Part shown: in pieces, positions 7,688 to 17,303 of the stretch
How positions within the stretch are numbered: the stretch's first letter is position 1
Layout: every line of letters begins with the position of its first letter
Source: Qipengyuania seohaensis
GTDB taxonomy: Bacteria > Pseudomonadota > Alphaproteobacteria > Sphingomonadales > Sphingomonadaceae
Reading direction: 5' to 3'
NCBI RefSeq assembly: GCF_002795865.1
Contig: NZ_CP024920.1
Coordinates: 1,585,001 to 1,649,000, forward strand
DNA: 64,000 nt
Position numbers and translations under genes: made by a program
The notes under the pieces: model-generated
Databases searched by the model: none
What the model was told of the DNA's origin: nothing
The model's input: only the letters and a program-made list of their open reading frames with translations

Positions 7688-8884
7688 ATGAATTACGAGA
7701 CCGAAATCAAATCCGACCTTGGTGATGCCTCGAACGTAAAGTTCGCAGAGCAGGGCGGTTTCGCGCGCCTCACGACCGGCAAGGCCCGCTGGGTCATTGC
7801 TGTTGTTCTCGCACTAGCGGCAATCATCGGCGGGTATATGCTGATGTCGGGCGGTGAAACGGCTGCCGACGACGACCGCGATGCGCAGGCGCCGTCGATT
7901 AGCGTCATCGCTCCGGGTCGTACGACTGTCACTGGCGAAATCACGGCCACCGGCACGCTTGCCGCGCGCCGTTCCATGCCGGTTGGCGTTGTCGGCGAAG
8001 GCGGTCGTGTCGTTTCGGTACCTGTCGAGCAGGGCAGCTGGGTGCGCCAGGGCCAAGTGCTGGCGGTAATCGATCGCTCGGTCCAGACGCAGCAGGCACA
8101 GAGCGCCGCAGCACAGATCCAGGTCGCCCAAGCCGATGCCAATCTGGCGCAGGCCAATCTGGACCGCGCATTGCAACTGGTGGAGCGCGGGTTTGTTTCC
8201 AAGGCCGATGTCGATCGCCTGACCGCCACTCGCGATGCGGCCGTGGCCCGGGTTCGCGTGGCACAGGCCTCGCTGCGCGAACTGCAGGCCCGCAATGCGC
8301 GCCTCAACATCGTCGCACCCAGTGCCGGCCTGATCCTCGAACGCAATGTTGAGCCAGGCCAGACCGTCAGCGGCGGCTCTCCGCCGCTTTTCCTGATCGC
8401 CAAGGGCGGCGAAATGGAAATGCTGGCACGCCTTAGCGAGACCGATCTTGCGCGCCTGTCACCGGGCGAGTCCGCAGAAGTGACGCCCGCGGGGTCCGCC
8501 AAGACGTTCTCGGGCCAGATCTGGCAGCTTGCTCCGACCATCGACGCGCAGGATCGCCAGGGAACGGCGCGCATTGCGCTTCCCTATGCGCCCGAACTGC
8601 GACCAGGCGGCTTCGCTACTGCAACTATTTCTAGCGGCACGCTGGTGGCTCCGATCCTTCCGGAAAGCGCGGTGCTCTCCGATAGCGAAGGTGATTACGT
8701 CTACATCATCGACAACGAGAACAAGGCTGTTCGGCGCAGCGTGACGACCGGTGAGGTAACCTCGAAGGGCATCGTGATCGCAGAAGGCCTGACCGGATCC
8801 GAGAAAGTCGTACTGAGGGCCGGCGGCTTCCTGACCGAAGGCGAAACCGTCGTGCCGGAGCTGGTCAAGCAGGGCGGAGAGTAA
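7688..8884 (+). CDS. RND efflux periplasmic adaptor (membrane fusion protein)
   Basis: 398 residues from ATG 7688; GTG at 7667 would add seven. One N-terminal membrane helix (about 35-55, VIAVVLALAAIIGGYML), then the HlyD/MFP architecture: a biotinyl-lipoyl-like hairpin domain (GRVVSVPVEQGSWVRQGQVL), an alpha-helical coiled hairpin rich in Gln/Ala (about 135-210), the second lipoyl half (IVAPSAGLILERNVEPGQTV), a beta-barrel and a membrane-proximal domain. It would link the downstream permease to an outer-membrane channel, which is not encoded here. Only 4 bases separate it from the permease gene. Substrate unknown. Confidence 0.92.
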   Translation: MNYETEIKSDLGDASNVKFAEQGGFARLTTGKARWVIAVVLALAAIIGGYMLMSGGETAADDDRDAQAPSISVIAPGRTTVTGEITATGTLAARRSMPVGVVGEGGRVVSVPVEQGSWVRQGQVLAVIDRSVQTQQAQSAAAQIQVAQADANLAQANLDRALQLVERGFVSKADVDRLTATRDAAVARVRVAQASLRELQARNARLNIVAPSAGLILERNVEPGQTVSGGSPPLFLIAKGGEMEMLARLSETDLARLSPGESAEVTPAGSAKTFSGQIWQLAPTIDAQDRQGTARIALPYAPELRPGGFATATISSGTLVAPILPESAVLSDSEGDYVYIIDNENKAVRRSVTTGEVTSKGIVIAEGLTGSEKVVLRAGGFLTEGETVVPELVKQGGE

Positions 8885-8888
8885 GCGC

Positions 8889-11800
8889 GTGAATTTCCGC
8901 AACATCTCGGCGTGGTCGATCCGTAACCCGGTCATCCCCCTGGTTGCATTCACGGCTCTCCTGCTGGCTGGCCTGATCAGCTTCAGGTTCATGGATGTCG
9001 TGAACAATCCGGATATCGAATTTCCTGCGGTCAACGTCACGATCTCGCAGCCCGGCGCTGCGCCGACGGAGATCGAGAACCAGATCACGCAGCGCGTTGA
9101 ATCCGCAGTGCGCTCCATCAATGGTGTGGCATCGCTCAATTCGACGGCGCGCGAGGGTAGCTCGAATACCTTCATCGAATTCGAGATCGGAACTGATCCG
9201 AACGATGCGGTCGCGGAAGTAAAGAACGCGGTCGACCAGGTCCGCGGTAGCCTGCCTGACGGCATCCTCGAGCCGAGGATCACCAAGGAAGAAATTTCCG
9301 GCGGTTTCCTCGCGATCTACGCTGTCGAAGCGGACGATATGACGATCGAGGGTCTTAGCTGGTTCATCGACGATACCGTCGCGAAGCAGCTGCTCGGCAT
9401 CGAAGGCATGGCGGAGGTCAATCGCTTCGGCGGCGTCAATCGCGAGATCGAGGTCATACTCGACCTTCCACGCATGCAGGCGCTTGGCGTAACTGCCAGC
9501 CAGATCAACGGCGTGCTCAGGCAGAACAATCTCGATGCGGCTGGCGGGATGGCTGAAGTCGGCGGCACGCGTCAGTCGGTTCGTGTCCTTGGCAGCAATG
9601 CCAGCGCTTTCGAGCTGGGCGAGCGGCAAATCCAGCTCGGTGGCGGACGCACGGTCAAGCTTTCCGATGTGGCTACAGTGCGCGACGGCTTTTCCGAACG
9701 CACTTCGATCAGCAAGGTGCGCGAGAAGGAAGTCGTCAACTTCGCGATGTCCCGCGCCAAGGGTGCTTCCGACGTCACAGTGTTCGAAGAAGCCCTGGTG
9801 AAAATCGAAGAGATCGAAGCCGCCAACCCGGGCGTGAAATTCATTCCTCTCTTCAACACCGTCAAATACACAAAGAACCAGTACGACAGCGCTATGGCTG
9901 CCATGATCGAAGGCGCGATCCTGGCAGTGGTGGTCGTATTCTTCTTCTTGCGTGACTGGCGCGCGACGGCGATTTCGGCTGTTGCGATCCCGCTCTCCGC
10001 CATCCCCACGTTCTGGTTCATGGACCTGCTCGGGTTCAACCTGAACCAATTATCGCTGCTTGCGCTTGCGCTTGTGGCAGGGGTTCTGGTCGACGACGCA
10101 ATCGTCGAGATCGAGAATATCGTGCGGCATATGCGCATGGGCAAGAGTGCCTATCAGGCGTCGATCGATGCGGCAGACGAAATCGGGCTGCCGGTTGTGG
10201 CGACCAGTTTCTGCATCGTCGCAGTCTTCTTCCCGGTCGGCGCGATGCCCGGCATTTCGGGGCAGTTCTTCAAGAATTTTGGCTTCACCGTGGTTGTAGC
10301 CGTGCTTATGTCGCTGGCTGTGGCGCGCATGATCACACCGATGCTTGCGGCGTATTTCCTCAAGGCCAAGGGCCAGCAGTCGCATGGCGAAGGCCCGATG
10401 ATGGACCGGTACATGGGCGTCCTGCGCTGGTCGCTTGACCGGGGCAAGATGTACGCGGCGCGCGAAGGCGTTGAGAGCCCCCGGCGCCGGTGGCTTTATG
10501 CGATCGGCCTCCTGTGCGTCGTTCTGCTTACCCTGACATTCTCCGCCTTTGCGACCTTCACGGTGTCGGGCATGCTTTCCGGGCTTGAGCTGGTTGACGC
10601 CGTTGTCGGCGCGGACGACGGCTTCTTTGCCGGTCTGGTTTCGCGCTTGATCGAGTTCGTGCAGTTGATTGCATCGCTCGGCGCTGGTTTCCTGGCGATC
10701 CTTGCCTTGTTTGCTCTGCTCGGCCTGGTCGTGCGCTTCTGCGGCCAGAATATACGCGACGGCTGGCAATATATGCGCGCCCGCTTCCTCGATCACCGCA
10801 TCTGGATGCTTGGGGTCGGCTATTTCTCCCTTCTTCTGACCATCCTGCTCTTCTCCATTACCCCGGCCCAGTTCCAGCCAGTCATCGACGATGAAAACAG
10901 CCGCGTCGAAATCGAGATGGTGCCCGGCACCACGCTCGAGACGACCGAACGCGTCGTCGACCAGGTTGCCGACATTCTCTACGAGCAGCAGGAAGTCGAA
11001 CTTGCTCTTGAGCGTGTGCGTGAAGGACAGGCGACGCTCTATATAACCCTGCGACCTGACCGCGAGCGCACCTCGATCGAGTTCGAGCGCGCAATTGCGC
11101 CGATCTTCGCACAGATCCCCGATGCGCGCGTACGGTTCGCGTCGCAATCCGGTGGCTTCGGTTCCGGCCGCGATATGACCGTCATGCTCGCTGGCTCGGA
11201 CCCGGAACTTCTGAACGAGACCGCGGCTACCCTCGTGGAGCAGATGAAGGGCATCGACATGCTGGTCGCGCCGCGCATCAGTGCCGATATCAACCGCCCT
11301 GAAATCCTGATCACGCCGCGTGACAACATCGCTGCCGAATTGGGCGTTTCCACAATCGCGCTTAGCCAGACGATCCGCATCGCCACGATGGGCGAGATCG
11401 AACAGAACGCGGCGAAGTTCTCGCTCTCCGATCGCCAGATCCCGATTACGGTGAAGCTGCCGGAGCAATCGCGCGAGAACCTCGACACGATCAAGAACCT
11501 TCCCGTACAGACGGCCTCGGGCGGTTCTGTGCCCCTGTCACGCGTTGCCGATGTTTCGTTCGGCTCAGGCCCCACGGCTATCCAGCGTTACAATCAGAAC
11601 CGCCGCGTCCTGGTGGGTGCGGACCTCGCCCAAGGTGTGGTGAAAGGCGAAGCGCAGCAGGAAATCGACCAGCTGCCGATTCTCCAGAACCTGCCCCAGG
11701 GAGTGATCCGTGACGTTGTTGGTGAAGACGAATGGCAGCAGGAGCTGATCTCAAGCCTCATGATCGCGATCCTGTCGGGTGTATTGCTGGTGTTCGCCGT

Positions 11801-12359
11801 GCTTGTGCTTCTCTACAAGCGCTTGATGAGCCCGCTGGTCAACATGACCTCGCTGGCCCTGGCTCCGCTTGGAGGCATCCTGCTTGTCTGGATGTTCGGT
11901 CAGCCGCAATCCATGCCGGTCTATATCGGTATCCTGCTTTTGCTGGGTATCGTCTCCAAGAACTCCATCCTGTTGATCGACTTCGCTATCGAGGAGATGG
12001 ATCGCGGCACACGCAAGCTGCACGCGATCATCGATGCCGGTCACAAGCGCGCACAGCCCATCGTGATGACAACAGTTGCGATGACCGCAGGCATGGTCCC
12101 GACCGCTCTGTCAGGCGTGCTAGGCTCTGGCGACGGAGCATGGCGTGCGCCCATGGGTACGATGGTCATCGGGGGCCTCATCCTGTCGACCGTACTGACG
12201 CTGCTGATCGTTCCGGCGGGATTCAGCCTGGCTGACGGCTTCGAAAAGCGAGCAGGGCCCTGGATGCGCAGGCGTTTCCTGACCTATCGCCCCGGCGATG
12301 ATGGCAAGCCGGTTTCCGGTGGTGCACACGGAGAAGCCGGGATCGATCCGGCCGAGTGA
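8889..12359 (+). CDS. RND efflux transporter permease with central insertion
   Basis: 1156-residue proton-driven inner-membrane pump of the AcrB/MexB/HAE-1-like superfamily, longer than the usual 1020-1060. The N-terminal helix and porter domain are normal (FRNISAWSIRNPVIPLV; QPGAAPTEIENQITQRVE). The proton-relay aspartates are D402-D403 in TM4 (VLVDDAIVEIEN), and the C-terminal half has the matching GILLLLGIVSKNSILLIDFA block. Between about residues 510 and 635, where TM7 should follow directly, there are two extra hydrophobic segments (about 533-560 and 593-618) before HRIWMLGVGYF. GTG start at 8889, 4 bases after the adaptor gene. Substrate unknown. Confidence 0.93.
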   Translation: MNFRNISAWSIRNPVIPLVAFTALLLAGLISFRFMDVVNNPDIEFPAVNVTISQPGAAPTEIENQITQRVESAVRSINGVASLNSTAREGSSNTFIEFEIGTDPNDAVAEVKNAVDQVRGSLPDGILEPRITKEEISGGFLAIYAVEADDMTIEGLSWFIDDTVAKQLLGIEGMAEVNRFGGVNREIEVILDLPRMQALGVTASQINGVLRQNNLDAAGGMAEVGGTRQSVRVLGSNASAFELGERQIQLGGGRTVKLSDVATVRDGFSERTSISKVREKEVVNFAMSRAKGASDVTVFEEALVKIEEIEAANPGVKFIPLFNTVKYTKNQYDSAMAAMIEGAILAVVVVFFFLRDWRATAISAVAIPLSAIPTFWFMDLLGFNLNQLSLLALALVAGVLVDDAIVEIENIVRHMRMGKSAYQASIDAADEIGLPVVATSFCIVAVFFPVGAMPGISGQFFKNFGFTVVVAVLMSLAVARMITPMLAAYFLKAKGQQSHGEGPMMDRYMGVLRWSLDRGKMYAAREGVESPRRRWLYAIGLLCVVLLTLTFSAFATFTVSGMLSGLELVDAVVGADDGFFAGLVSRLIEFVQLIASLGAGFLAILALFALLGLVVRFCGQNIRDGWQYMRARFLDHRIWMLGVGYFSLLLTILLFSITPAQFQPVIDDENSRVEIEMVPGTTLETTERVVDQVADILYEQQEVELALERVREGQATLYITLRPDRERTSIEFERAIAPIFAQIPDARVRFASQSGGFGSGRDMTVMLAGSDPELLNETAATLVEQMKGIDMLVAPRISADINRPEILITPRDNIAAELGVSTIALSQTIRIATMGEIEQNAAKFSLSDRQIPITVKLPEQSRENLDTIKNLPVQTASGGSVPLSRVADVSFGSGPTAIQRYNQNRRVLVGADLAQGVVKGEAQQEIDQLPILQNLPQGVIRDVVGEDEWQQELISSLMIAILSGVLLVFAVLVLLYKRLMSPLVNMTSLALAPLGGILLVWMFGQPQSMPVYIGILLLLGIVSKNSILLIDFAIEEMDRGTRKLHAIIDAGHKRAQPIVMTTVAMTAGMVPTALSGVLGSGDGAWRAPMGTMVIGGLILSTVLTLLIVPAGFSLADGFEKRAGPWMRRRFLTYRPGDDGKPVSGGAHGEAGIDPAE

Positions 12360-12372
12360 TCGTCGCCTGAAT

Positions 12373-13659
12373 ATGGCGGATGGATTGACTTCCCTTTCCG
12401 GAGCAAGAGCGGGACAGATTCCGCCCGATCGTGCGCGTGTGATGCGGCGTGCGGCAACCGGCATGCTCGTCTTGATGGCTGCGATATTCGTCTTGTCGGG
12501 GCGCTATCTTTCGGCCCATCCGGCATGGGGGTATCTCCACGCCTTTGCCGAAGCGGCAATGGTCGGCGGCCTGGCCGACTGGTTCGCCGTCACTGCGCTG
12601 TTCCGCCGCCCGCTCGGGCTGCCGATCCCGCACACCGCAATCATCCCCGAAAACAAGGATCGTATCGCCGACACAATGGCGGACTTCCTGCGCAGCAACT
12701 TCCTTACCGCGCAGGTGGTGGCGCGGCGGATGGGCACCATGAACCTTGCAGGTGCCGTCGGATCGTATCTGGCGGACCCGAAGGCCGCCCAGGACACGCG
12801 CATTCGCGCTGGGGCAGGGGACCTTGCCGTCGAAGTCCTTGAGTCGCTCGACCCGGACCGGTTGGGAACGCAGGTGCGAAGCGGGATTGCTGCGCAGATC
12901 GAGAAGCTCGAGATCGCGCCGCTGTTGGGCGGAATGCTAGATGCGATGATTGCCGACGGACGCCACAAGCCGCTGATCGACAAGATCATCCGCTGGGCGG
13001 GACTTGTCCTCGAAGACAACGAGACGCTTGTTCGGGACATGGTGCACAAGCGCGCCAACGCCGTCCTGCGCTTTACCGGCCTGGATGAGCGGCTCGCGAA
13101 TTCGGTCATCGATGGCCTTTATAAGCTCCTTGCAGAAGTGCTCGTCGATCCGGAGCACCCGCTTCGCGACAAGATCGAGGAAGGGCTTGAAGAACTCGCC
13201 AAGGGCCTGCGCGAGGATCCGGAAATGCAGGAACGGGTCGAGCGGTTGAAGAGCGAGCTCCTCACCAATCCCGCGATTGCGGACTGGTGGCAGGGTGTCT
13301 GGGAAAGAATTCGTGCTCGCCTTATTCGTTCGATCAAGGAATCGGGTGGGGCCGGACCGTCGTACCTGGGGGAGACTCTCGGCGAGCTCGGCGCTGCCCT
13401 GCGCGACGACGAGCGGCTGCAAATGCAGATCAATCGCTTCGCTCGCCGAACAGCGGTCGGCATTGCGACGCGCTACGGCGACCAGATCGTGCAATTGGTA
13501 TCCGAAACGGTGCGGCGCTGGGATGCAACGACCCTCACCGAACGCGTGGAAGGCGCAGTCGGCCGTGACCTCCAATTTATTCGCATCAACGGGACGCTGG
13601 TGGGCGGATTGGTGGGCGTTACCCTCCATGCCGGGAGCCAACTGCTAAGGTGGATGTGA
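12373..13659 (+). CDS. DUF445 family membrane protein
   Basis: 428 residues. Near residue 30 there is a hydrophobic helix (ATGMLVLMAAIFVLSG), then the family signature HAFAEAAMVGGLADWFAVTALFRRPLG, followed by PIPHTAIIPENKDRIADTMADFLRSNFL. The long middle is charged and helical, and a second hydrophobic segment closes the C-terminus (GTLVGGLVGVTLHAGSQLL), so both ends would be anchored in the membrane. Biochemical role unknown. ATG 13373-type alternatives were not needed: the ATG at 12373 lies 14 bases after the RND permease stop, so it may be read through from the efflux operon. It ends 5 bases from the convergent secreted-protein gene. Confidence 0.9.
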   Translation: MADGLTSLSGARAGQIPPDRARVMRRAATGMLVLMAAIFVLSGRYLSAHPAWGYLHAFAEAAMVGGLADWFAVTALFRRPLGLPIPHTAIIPENKDRIADTMADFLRSNFLTAQVVARRMGTMNLAGAVGSYLADPKAAQDTRIRAGAGDLAVEVLESLDPDRLGTQVRSGIAAQIEKLEIAPLLGGMLDAMIADGRHKPLIDKIIRWAGLVLEDNETLVRDMVHKRANAVLRFTGLDERLANSVIDGLYKLLAEVLVDPEHPLRDKIEEGLEELAKGLREDPEMQERVERLKSELLTNPAIADWWQGVWERIRARLIRSIKESGGAGPSYLGETLGELGAALRDDERLQMQINRFARRTAVGIATRYGDQIVQLVSETVRRWDATTLTERVEGAVGRDLQFIRINGTLVGGLVGVTLHAGSQLLRWM

Positions 13660-13664
13660 GCGCC

Positions 13665-14531
13665 TCAGCCTGCCTTGAAGTCTACCGTCAGGTTCCAGTA
13701 TGAGGGCACTCTATCGCCTTGGTCATTGAGTGCAGGCTCGAATCTGGCCCGTCTCATCAGAGCAAGGCATAGGGCATCCTCGAACATCTGGGGCACCGTC
13801 GAATCCTTGATCTGGCAGAACGTGGCTCGCCCTGCTGTGCCCACTGTCAGTCTTACGGCGATCCGGGCGCCCATGCCGTACTTCTGCATCAGGCCGGGGT
13901 AATCGCTGGACTGTACCCAGCTGCCCTGATCCAGGGGCACCGCTCCTTGGGCAACTCTTCCCCCCTTCTCCGTGGAAAGGAAGGTCTTTTCCAGTGCTTC
14001 CGCACACTGGTCGATAGCTTCGCTCAGCTCAGAAAGCCCACCCGTCTCGAGGCGAAATCGTTTCAGACCGGCGCGTTCGATCTGTAGAAATTCGATGGCG
14101 GCCAAGCGCTCGGCGTCCAGTGTTTCCACGATGAAGCTGCCATCGGCAGCTCTTTCCGCCGGGGCGAACCGCACGCCGTAAAGAACCAGCGCGGCTTCCC
14201 CAGCACGTGTCTTTGCAGAGATGTAATTGCGCCCACTTGGCTTTTCTTCCGGCCCGAACTGAATGCTTACCAAAGGCCCAAGAGTGTTTCGTACCGCGTT
14301 GCCGATAATCGTCATGTTGAAGGCGTCGTCGCTACCACCATGCTCAAAAACGAGCTTGGCAGTATCGTCTTCATGCGTGAATTGTCTTCGCGCTACGCAT
14401 CTGTCGGTTTGTCGCTCAACCGACCACTCGGTCGACGGCTGATAGATTTTCGCATTATCTTGCGCTGAAGTGTTGGTAGCCGATGCCGCCAAAGCGACCG
14501 CAAGTATTCCGTAAATCGATGATCGCATCAT
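13665..14531 (-). CDS. Secreted TonB-C-terminal-like protein, paralogue A
   Basis: About 288 residues from ATG 14531 (a second ATG follows at 14528). There is a Sec signal peptide (ILAVALAASATNTSAQ). The N-terminal part has the pattern WSVERQTDRCVARRQF, matching the W...C..AR.F pattern of the next gene. The last 80 residues (GARIAVRLTVGTAGRATFCQI ... YWNLTVDF) resemble the TonB C-terminal fold, with two cysteines. There is no Pro-rich spacer or membrane anchor as in true TonB, so it should be a soluble periplasmic protein. It lies 40 bases after paralogue B. Hand counts of about 48-53% G+C in 14281-14400 are below the surroundings. Function unknown. Confidence 0.78.
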   Translation of the reverse strand: MMRSSIYGILAVALAASATNTSAQDNAKIYQPSTEWSVERQTDRCVARRQFTHEDDTAKLVFEHGGSDDAFNMTIIGNAVRNTLGPLVSIQFGPEEKPSGRNYISAKTRAGEAALVLYGVRFAPAERAADGSFIVETLDAERLAAIEFLQIERAGLKRFRLETGGLSELSEAIDQCAEALEKTFLSTEKGGRVAQGAVPLDQGSWVQSSDYPGLMQKYGMGARIAVRLTVGTAGRATFCQIKDSTVPQMFEDALCLALMRRARFEPALNDQGDRVPSYWNLTVDFKAG

Positions 14532-14571
14532 TATATCCGTATCGGTGTTGAAAAGCCGGGACGGTTGACCG

Positions 14572-15501
14572 TCAAGGCGCGTTCCCGCGCATGCGATAGA
14601 TGACACGCGTCGTGTAATAGGTTTCTACAGGAGTACCGTCGAGTTTTCGGGCCGGCTCTATCTCCGCATCCGATTTAAAGATCGTGCAGGGGTGGCGCCT
14701 CATGTCGAAGCCTTTCGCCAGCGTTTGGTCAATGAGGGCGCATTCCTTTACATCGCCATCCACGCCAACGGTCAGCCGCATGTGAAAGTCGGCTTGTGCA
14801 CCCTTGCGCAGGGCTTCGCGCGGATACTCCCGCTGGATCCGCGCCGCGACTTCCGCAAGATTGATAATGGTTGGTGGAGTGGCGATCGTCCGCTGCTCTT
14901 CCAAATCGAAACCCCAGGATTCGACCAGATTTTCCATGCAGTAGTTCAGAGCCGCCAAGGGCTTTTCCATGGAACCCAGGCGAAGGGCAAGGGTCTGAGA
15001 TCCCCTCTGCGAAATGGTCAGAGTTTCGATCTCGGCACTCTTTGCCGAATCCATCGCGTGGATTGCGCGCGGATTGGCTGCCCAGTCATAACCCTCTTCT
15101 CCGGGGAGGGGGTGGGCGTGAGCGGCAACCGTGCTCTTGCCGGTGACGACAGCCCCATAGTCGCCGAGCGTCCCGCCGGTGAAACGAAACTCGTCCGCAT
15201 CGCCATCAGGTCCGAAGGCAAACGATGTTTCCTGGTTGGTCCGGATCTTCCGTACGTCAGGTCCGGCGACTGCCCAGTGAGCGGAGACCGAAGGGTTCCA
15301 TTGGTCGAGAATGAATACCGTCTTCCCCGCGTCAGCGCCGAACAGGCGGGCTAGGCGGCATTTGTGTTCGCCCATGTCGAGCTGCCACGGACCCAGTGGC
15401 AGGAGCAATTCCGCCTCGGACTCCTTCGCCATGGCGGGACTGGGAAGCCCCATTGTCGACGCAATTACGACAAGCACTAATATCGATATGCGACCAAGCA
15501 T
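14572..15501 (-). CDS. Secreted TonB-C-terminal-like protein, paralogue B
   Basis: 309 residues from ATG 15501. Signal peptide (RISILVLVVIASTMGLPSPAMA), then PLGPWQLDMGEHKCRLARLFG, the same W...C..AR.F pattern as its neighbour. The C-terminal part has DFHMRLTVGVDGDVKECAL and ends with a TonB-C-like RVIYRM strand; cysteines pair in position with paralogue A. The start is fixed by AAGGGG 6 bases upstream; an in-frame ATG at 15525 lacks a ribosome site. That ribosome site lies in the 3' arm of a perfect hairpin just after etfA. Related proteins occur in sphingomonads by recall; none is functionally known to me. Confidence 0.78.
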   Translation of the reverse strand: MLGRISILVLVVIASTMGLPSPAMAKESEAELLLPLGPWQLDMGEHKCRLARLFGADAGKTVFILDQWNPSVSAHWAVAGPDVRKIRTNQETSFAFGPDGDADEFRFTGGTLGDYGAVVTGKSTVAAHAHPLPGEEGYDWAANPRAIHAMDSAKSAEIETLTISQRGSQTLALRLGSMEKPLAALNYCMENLVESWGFDLEEQRTIATPPTIINLAEVAARIQREYPREALRKGAQADFHMRLTVGVDGDVKECALIDQTLAKGFDMRRHPCTIFKSDAEIEPARKLDGTPVETYYTTRVIYRMRGNAP

Positions 15502-15506
15502 AGAAA

Positions 15507-15538
15507 ACCCCTTCGCCACGATCATGTAGCGAAGGGGT
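15507..15538 (-). promoter_or_regulatory. Hairpin after etfA containing the next gene's ribosome site
   Basis: Perfect 10-base-pair inverted repeat ACCCCTTCGC / GCGAAGGGGT with a 12-base loop. Read on the minus strand it is followed by TTTCT and then the ATG at 15501, so it looks like an intrinsic terminator for etfBA. The AAGGGG ribosome site of the next gene forms its 3' arm. Confidence 0.7.
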
Positions 15539-15562
15539 CAAGAATACAAGTAACTACTATAC

Positions 15563-16492
15563 TTAGAGCTTGTCGGTCAGTTCAGGGACTGCCTTGAACA
15601 AATCCGCCACGAGCCCGATGTCGGCGACCTGGAAGATCGGTGCGTCCTCATCCTTGTTGATGGCGATGATGGTCTTGGAATCCTTCATACCCGCTAGGTG
15701 CTGGATCGCGCCCGAGATGCCAATCGCGATGTAGACTTCCGGAGCGACGATCTTGCCGGTTTGGCCGACCTGGTAGTCGTTCGGAACGTAGCCCGCGTCG
15801 ACCGCGGCACGCGATGCACCGATGCCCGCGCCGAGCTTGTCGGCGAGGGGGGTGATGATCTGTTCGAAAGTCTCGCCATCCTTGAGCGCGCGGCCGCCCG
15901 AAACGATAACCTTTGCGCTGGTCAGTTCGGGGCGATCGCTTTCGGCGATCTCGGCGCTCACAAAGCTGGACAGGCCAGCATCGGCAGGGCCGGAAATTTC
16001 CTCGATCGTGCCGCTGCCACCTTCGGTCGCCGCCTTGTCGAAGGCGGTGCCGCGAACGGTGATGACGAGCTTCGCATCGGAAGATTCGACTGTCGCAATC
16101 GCATTGCCGGCATAGATCGGGCGGGTGAAGGTCTTGTCGCCTTCTACCGACAGGATGTCCGAAATCTGCATCACGTCGAGCAGGGCTGCGACGCGCGGTG
16201 CGATGTTCTTGCCGGTGGTGGTGGCGGGCGCGACGAAAGCGTCGTGGTGGCCCATCTGATCGGCGATCAGCGGGGCGACGTTTTCGGGAAGGGCGTGCTC
16301 GTAAGCCGCATCGTCGGCGAGGTGGACCTTGCCCACACCAGCGACCTTTGCAGCCTGTTCGGCCACTGCGCGGCAGCCCGAACCTGCGACCAGCAGGTGG
16401 ACTTCGCCCAGCTTGCTGGCGGCAGTGACCGCAGCCAGCGTTGCGTCCTTCATCTCGGCATTGTCGTGTTCGACCCAGACGAGAGTTTTCAT
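15563..16492 (-). CDS. etfA: Electron transfer flavoprotein alpha subunit
   Basis: 309 residues. With EtfB it forms the soluble FAD/AMP heterodimer that takes electrons from acyl-CoA and other dehydrogenases and passes them to ETF:ubiquinone oxidoreductase. The N-terminal domain starts [11 protein letters not shown]; the C-terminal FAD-binding domain shows [57 protein letters not shown] and [22 protein letters not shown], all canonical. Start ATG 16492 is chosen because homology begins there and an AAGGAAT-like ribosome site precedes it. It follows etfB by 28 bases. An acyl-CoA dehydrogenase that could use it is at 31.9 kb. Confidence 0.97.
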   Translation of the reverse strand: MKTLVWVEHDNAEMKDATLAAVTAASKLGEVHLLVAGSGCRAVAEQAAKVAGVGKVHLADDAAYEHALPENVAPLIADQMGHHDAFVAPATTTGKNIAPRVAALLDVMQISDILSVEGDKTFTRPIYAGNAIATVESSDAKLVITVRGTAFDKAATEGGSGTIEEISGPADAGLSSFVSAEIAESDRPELTSAKVIVSGGRALKDGETFEQIITPLADKLGAGIGASRAAVDAGYVPNDYQVGQTGKIVAPEVYIAIGISGAIQHLAGMKDSKTIIAINKDEDAPIFQVADIGLVADLFKAVPELTDKL

Positions 16493-16520
16493 AAGTCTAT
16501 TCCTTTCGAAGTCCGGGGTC

Positions 16521-17267
16521 TTACGCGATGCCGAGCGCTTTGATCTTGGCGACCAGCGCATCGACGTCCTCGACCTTTTCACCAGCCTGGCGAACCGGCG
16601 GTTCGGAGACATTGGTGGTCTTGAGGCGCGGCGCGGTGTCGACGCCGTAATCGGACGGGCTCTTGGTATCGAGCGGCTTCTTCTTCGCCTTCATGATGTT
16701 AGGCAGCGAGGCATAACGCGGCTCGTTCAGGCGGAGGTCGGTTGTGACGATGGCCGGAAGCGTGAGCTTCACGGTTTCGAGACCGCCATCGACTTCGCGC
16801 TTCACAACGACGCTGTCGCCATCGACTTCAACGGTGTTGGCGAAGGTGCCCTGCGGACGGCCCATGAGGGCTGCGAGCATCTGGCCGGTCTGGTTCGAAT
16901 CGTCGTCGATCGCCTGCTTGCCAAGCATCACGATCCCCGGGGTTTCTTCCTCGGCAATCGCCTTGAGGATCTTGGCGACGGCGAGCGGTTCGACTTCATC
17001 GTCGGTTTCGACGAGGATCGCGCGGTCCGCACCCATGGCGAGCGCAGTACGAAGCGTTTCCTGCGCCTTAGCCGGGCCGATCGAAACGGCGACGATTTCT
17101 TCTGCCTTGCCGGCTTCCTTGAGGCGGATCGCCTCTTCGACGGCGATTTCGTCGAAGGGGTTCATGCTCATCTTTACGTTCGCCAGGTCCACGCCCGAGC
17201 CATCGGCCTTCACGCGGGGTTTGACGTTGTAATCGATCACCCGCTTGACGGGGACGAGGATTTTCAT
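16521..17267 (-). CDS. etfB: Electron transfer flavoprotein beta subunit
   Basis: 248 residues, the AMP-binding partner of EtfA. Motifs: [20 protein letters not shown] at the start, [17 protein letters not shown], then [24 protein letters not shown] and [21 protein letters not shown], and C-terminal [28 protein letters not shown], the recognition-loop region that docks on dehydrogenases. ATG 17267 starts the family homology. It is first in an etfB-etfA transcript, with a palindrome-containing promoter about 40-65 bases upstream. Confidence 0.97.
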   Translation of the reverse strand: MKILVPVKRVIDYNVKPRVKADGSGVDLANVKMSMNPFDEIAVEEAIRLKEAGKAEEIVAVSIGPAKAQETLRTALAMGADRAILVETDDEVEPLAVAKILKAIAEEETPGIVMLGKQAIDDDSNQTGQMLAALMGRPQGTFANTVEVDGDSVVVKREVDGGLETVKLTLPAIVTTDLRLNEPRYASLPNIMKAKKKPLDTKSPSDYGVDTAPRLKTTNVSEPPVRQAGEKVEDVDALVAKIKALGIA

Positions 17268-17303
17268 GCGAGTTACCTTCCTCTCGATAGAAACTGTGGC
17301 GCC

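Noticed and set aside
8865..11468. Long minus-strand open frames opposite the RND permease
   Set aside because: They mirror codon structure of a clearly real permease and show His/Arg/Asp-rich composition typical of antisense frames.
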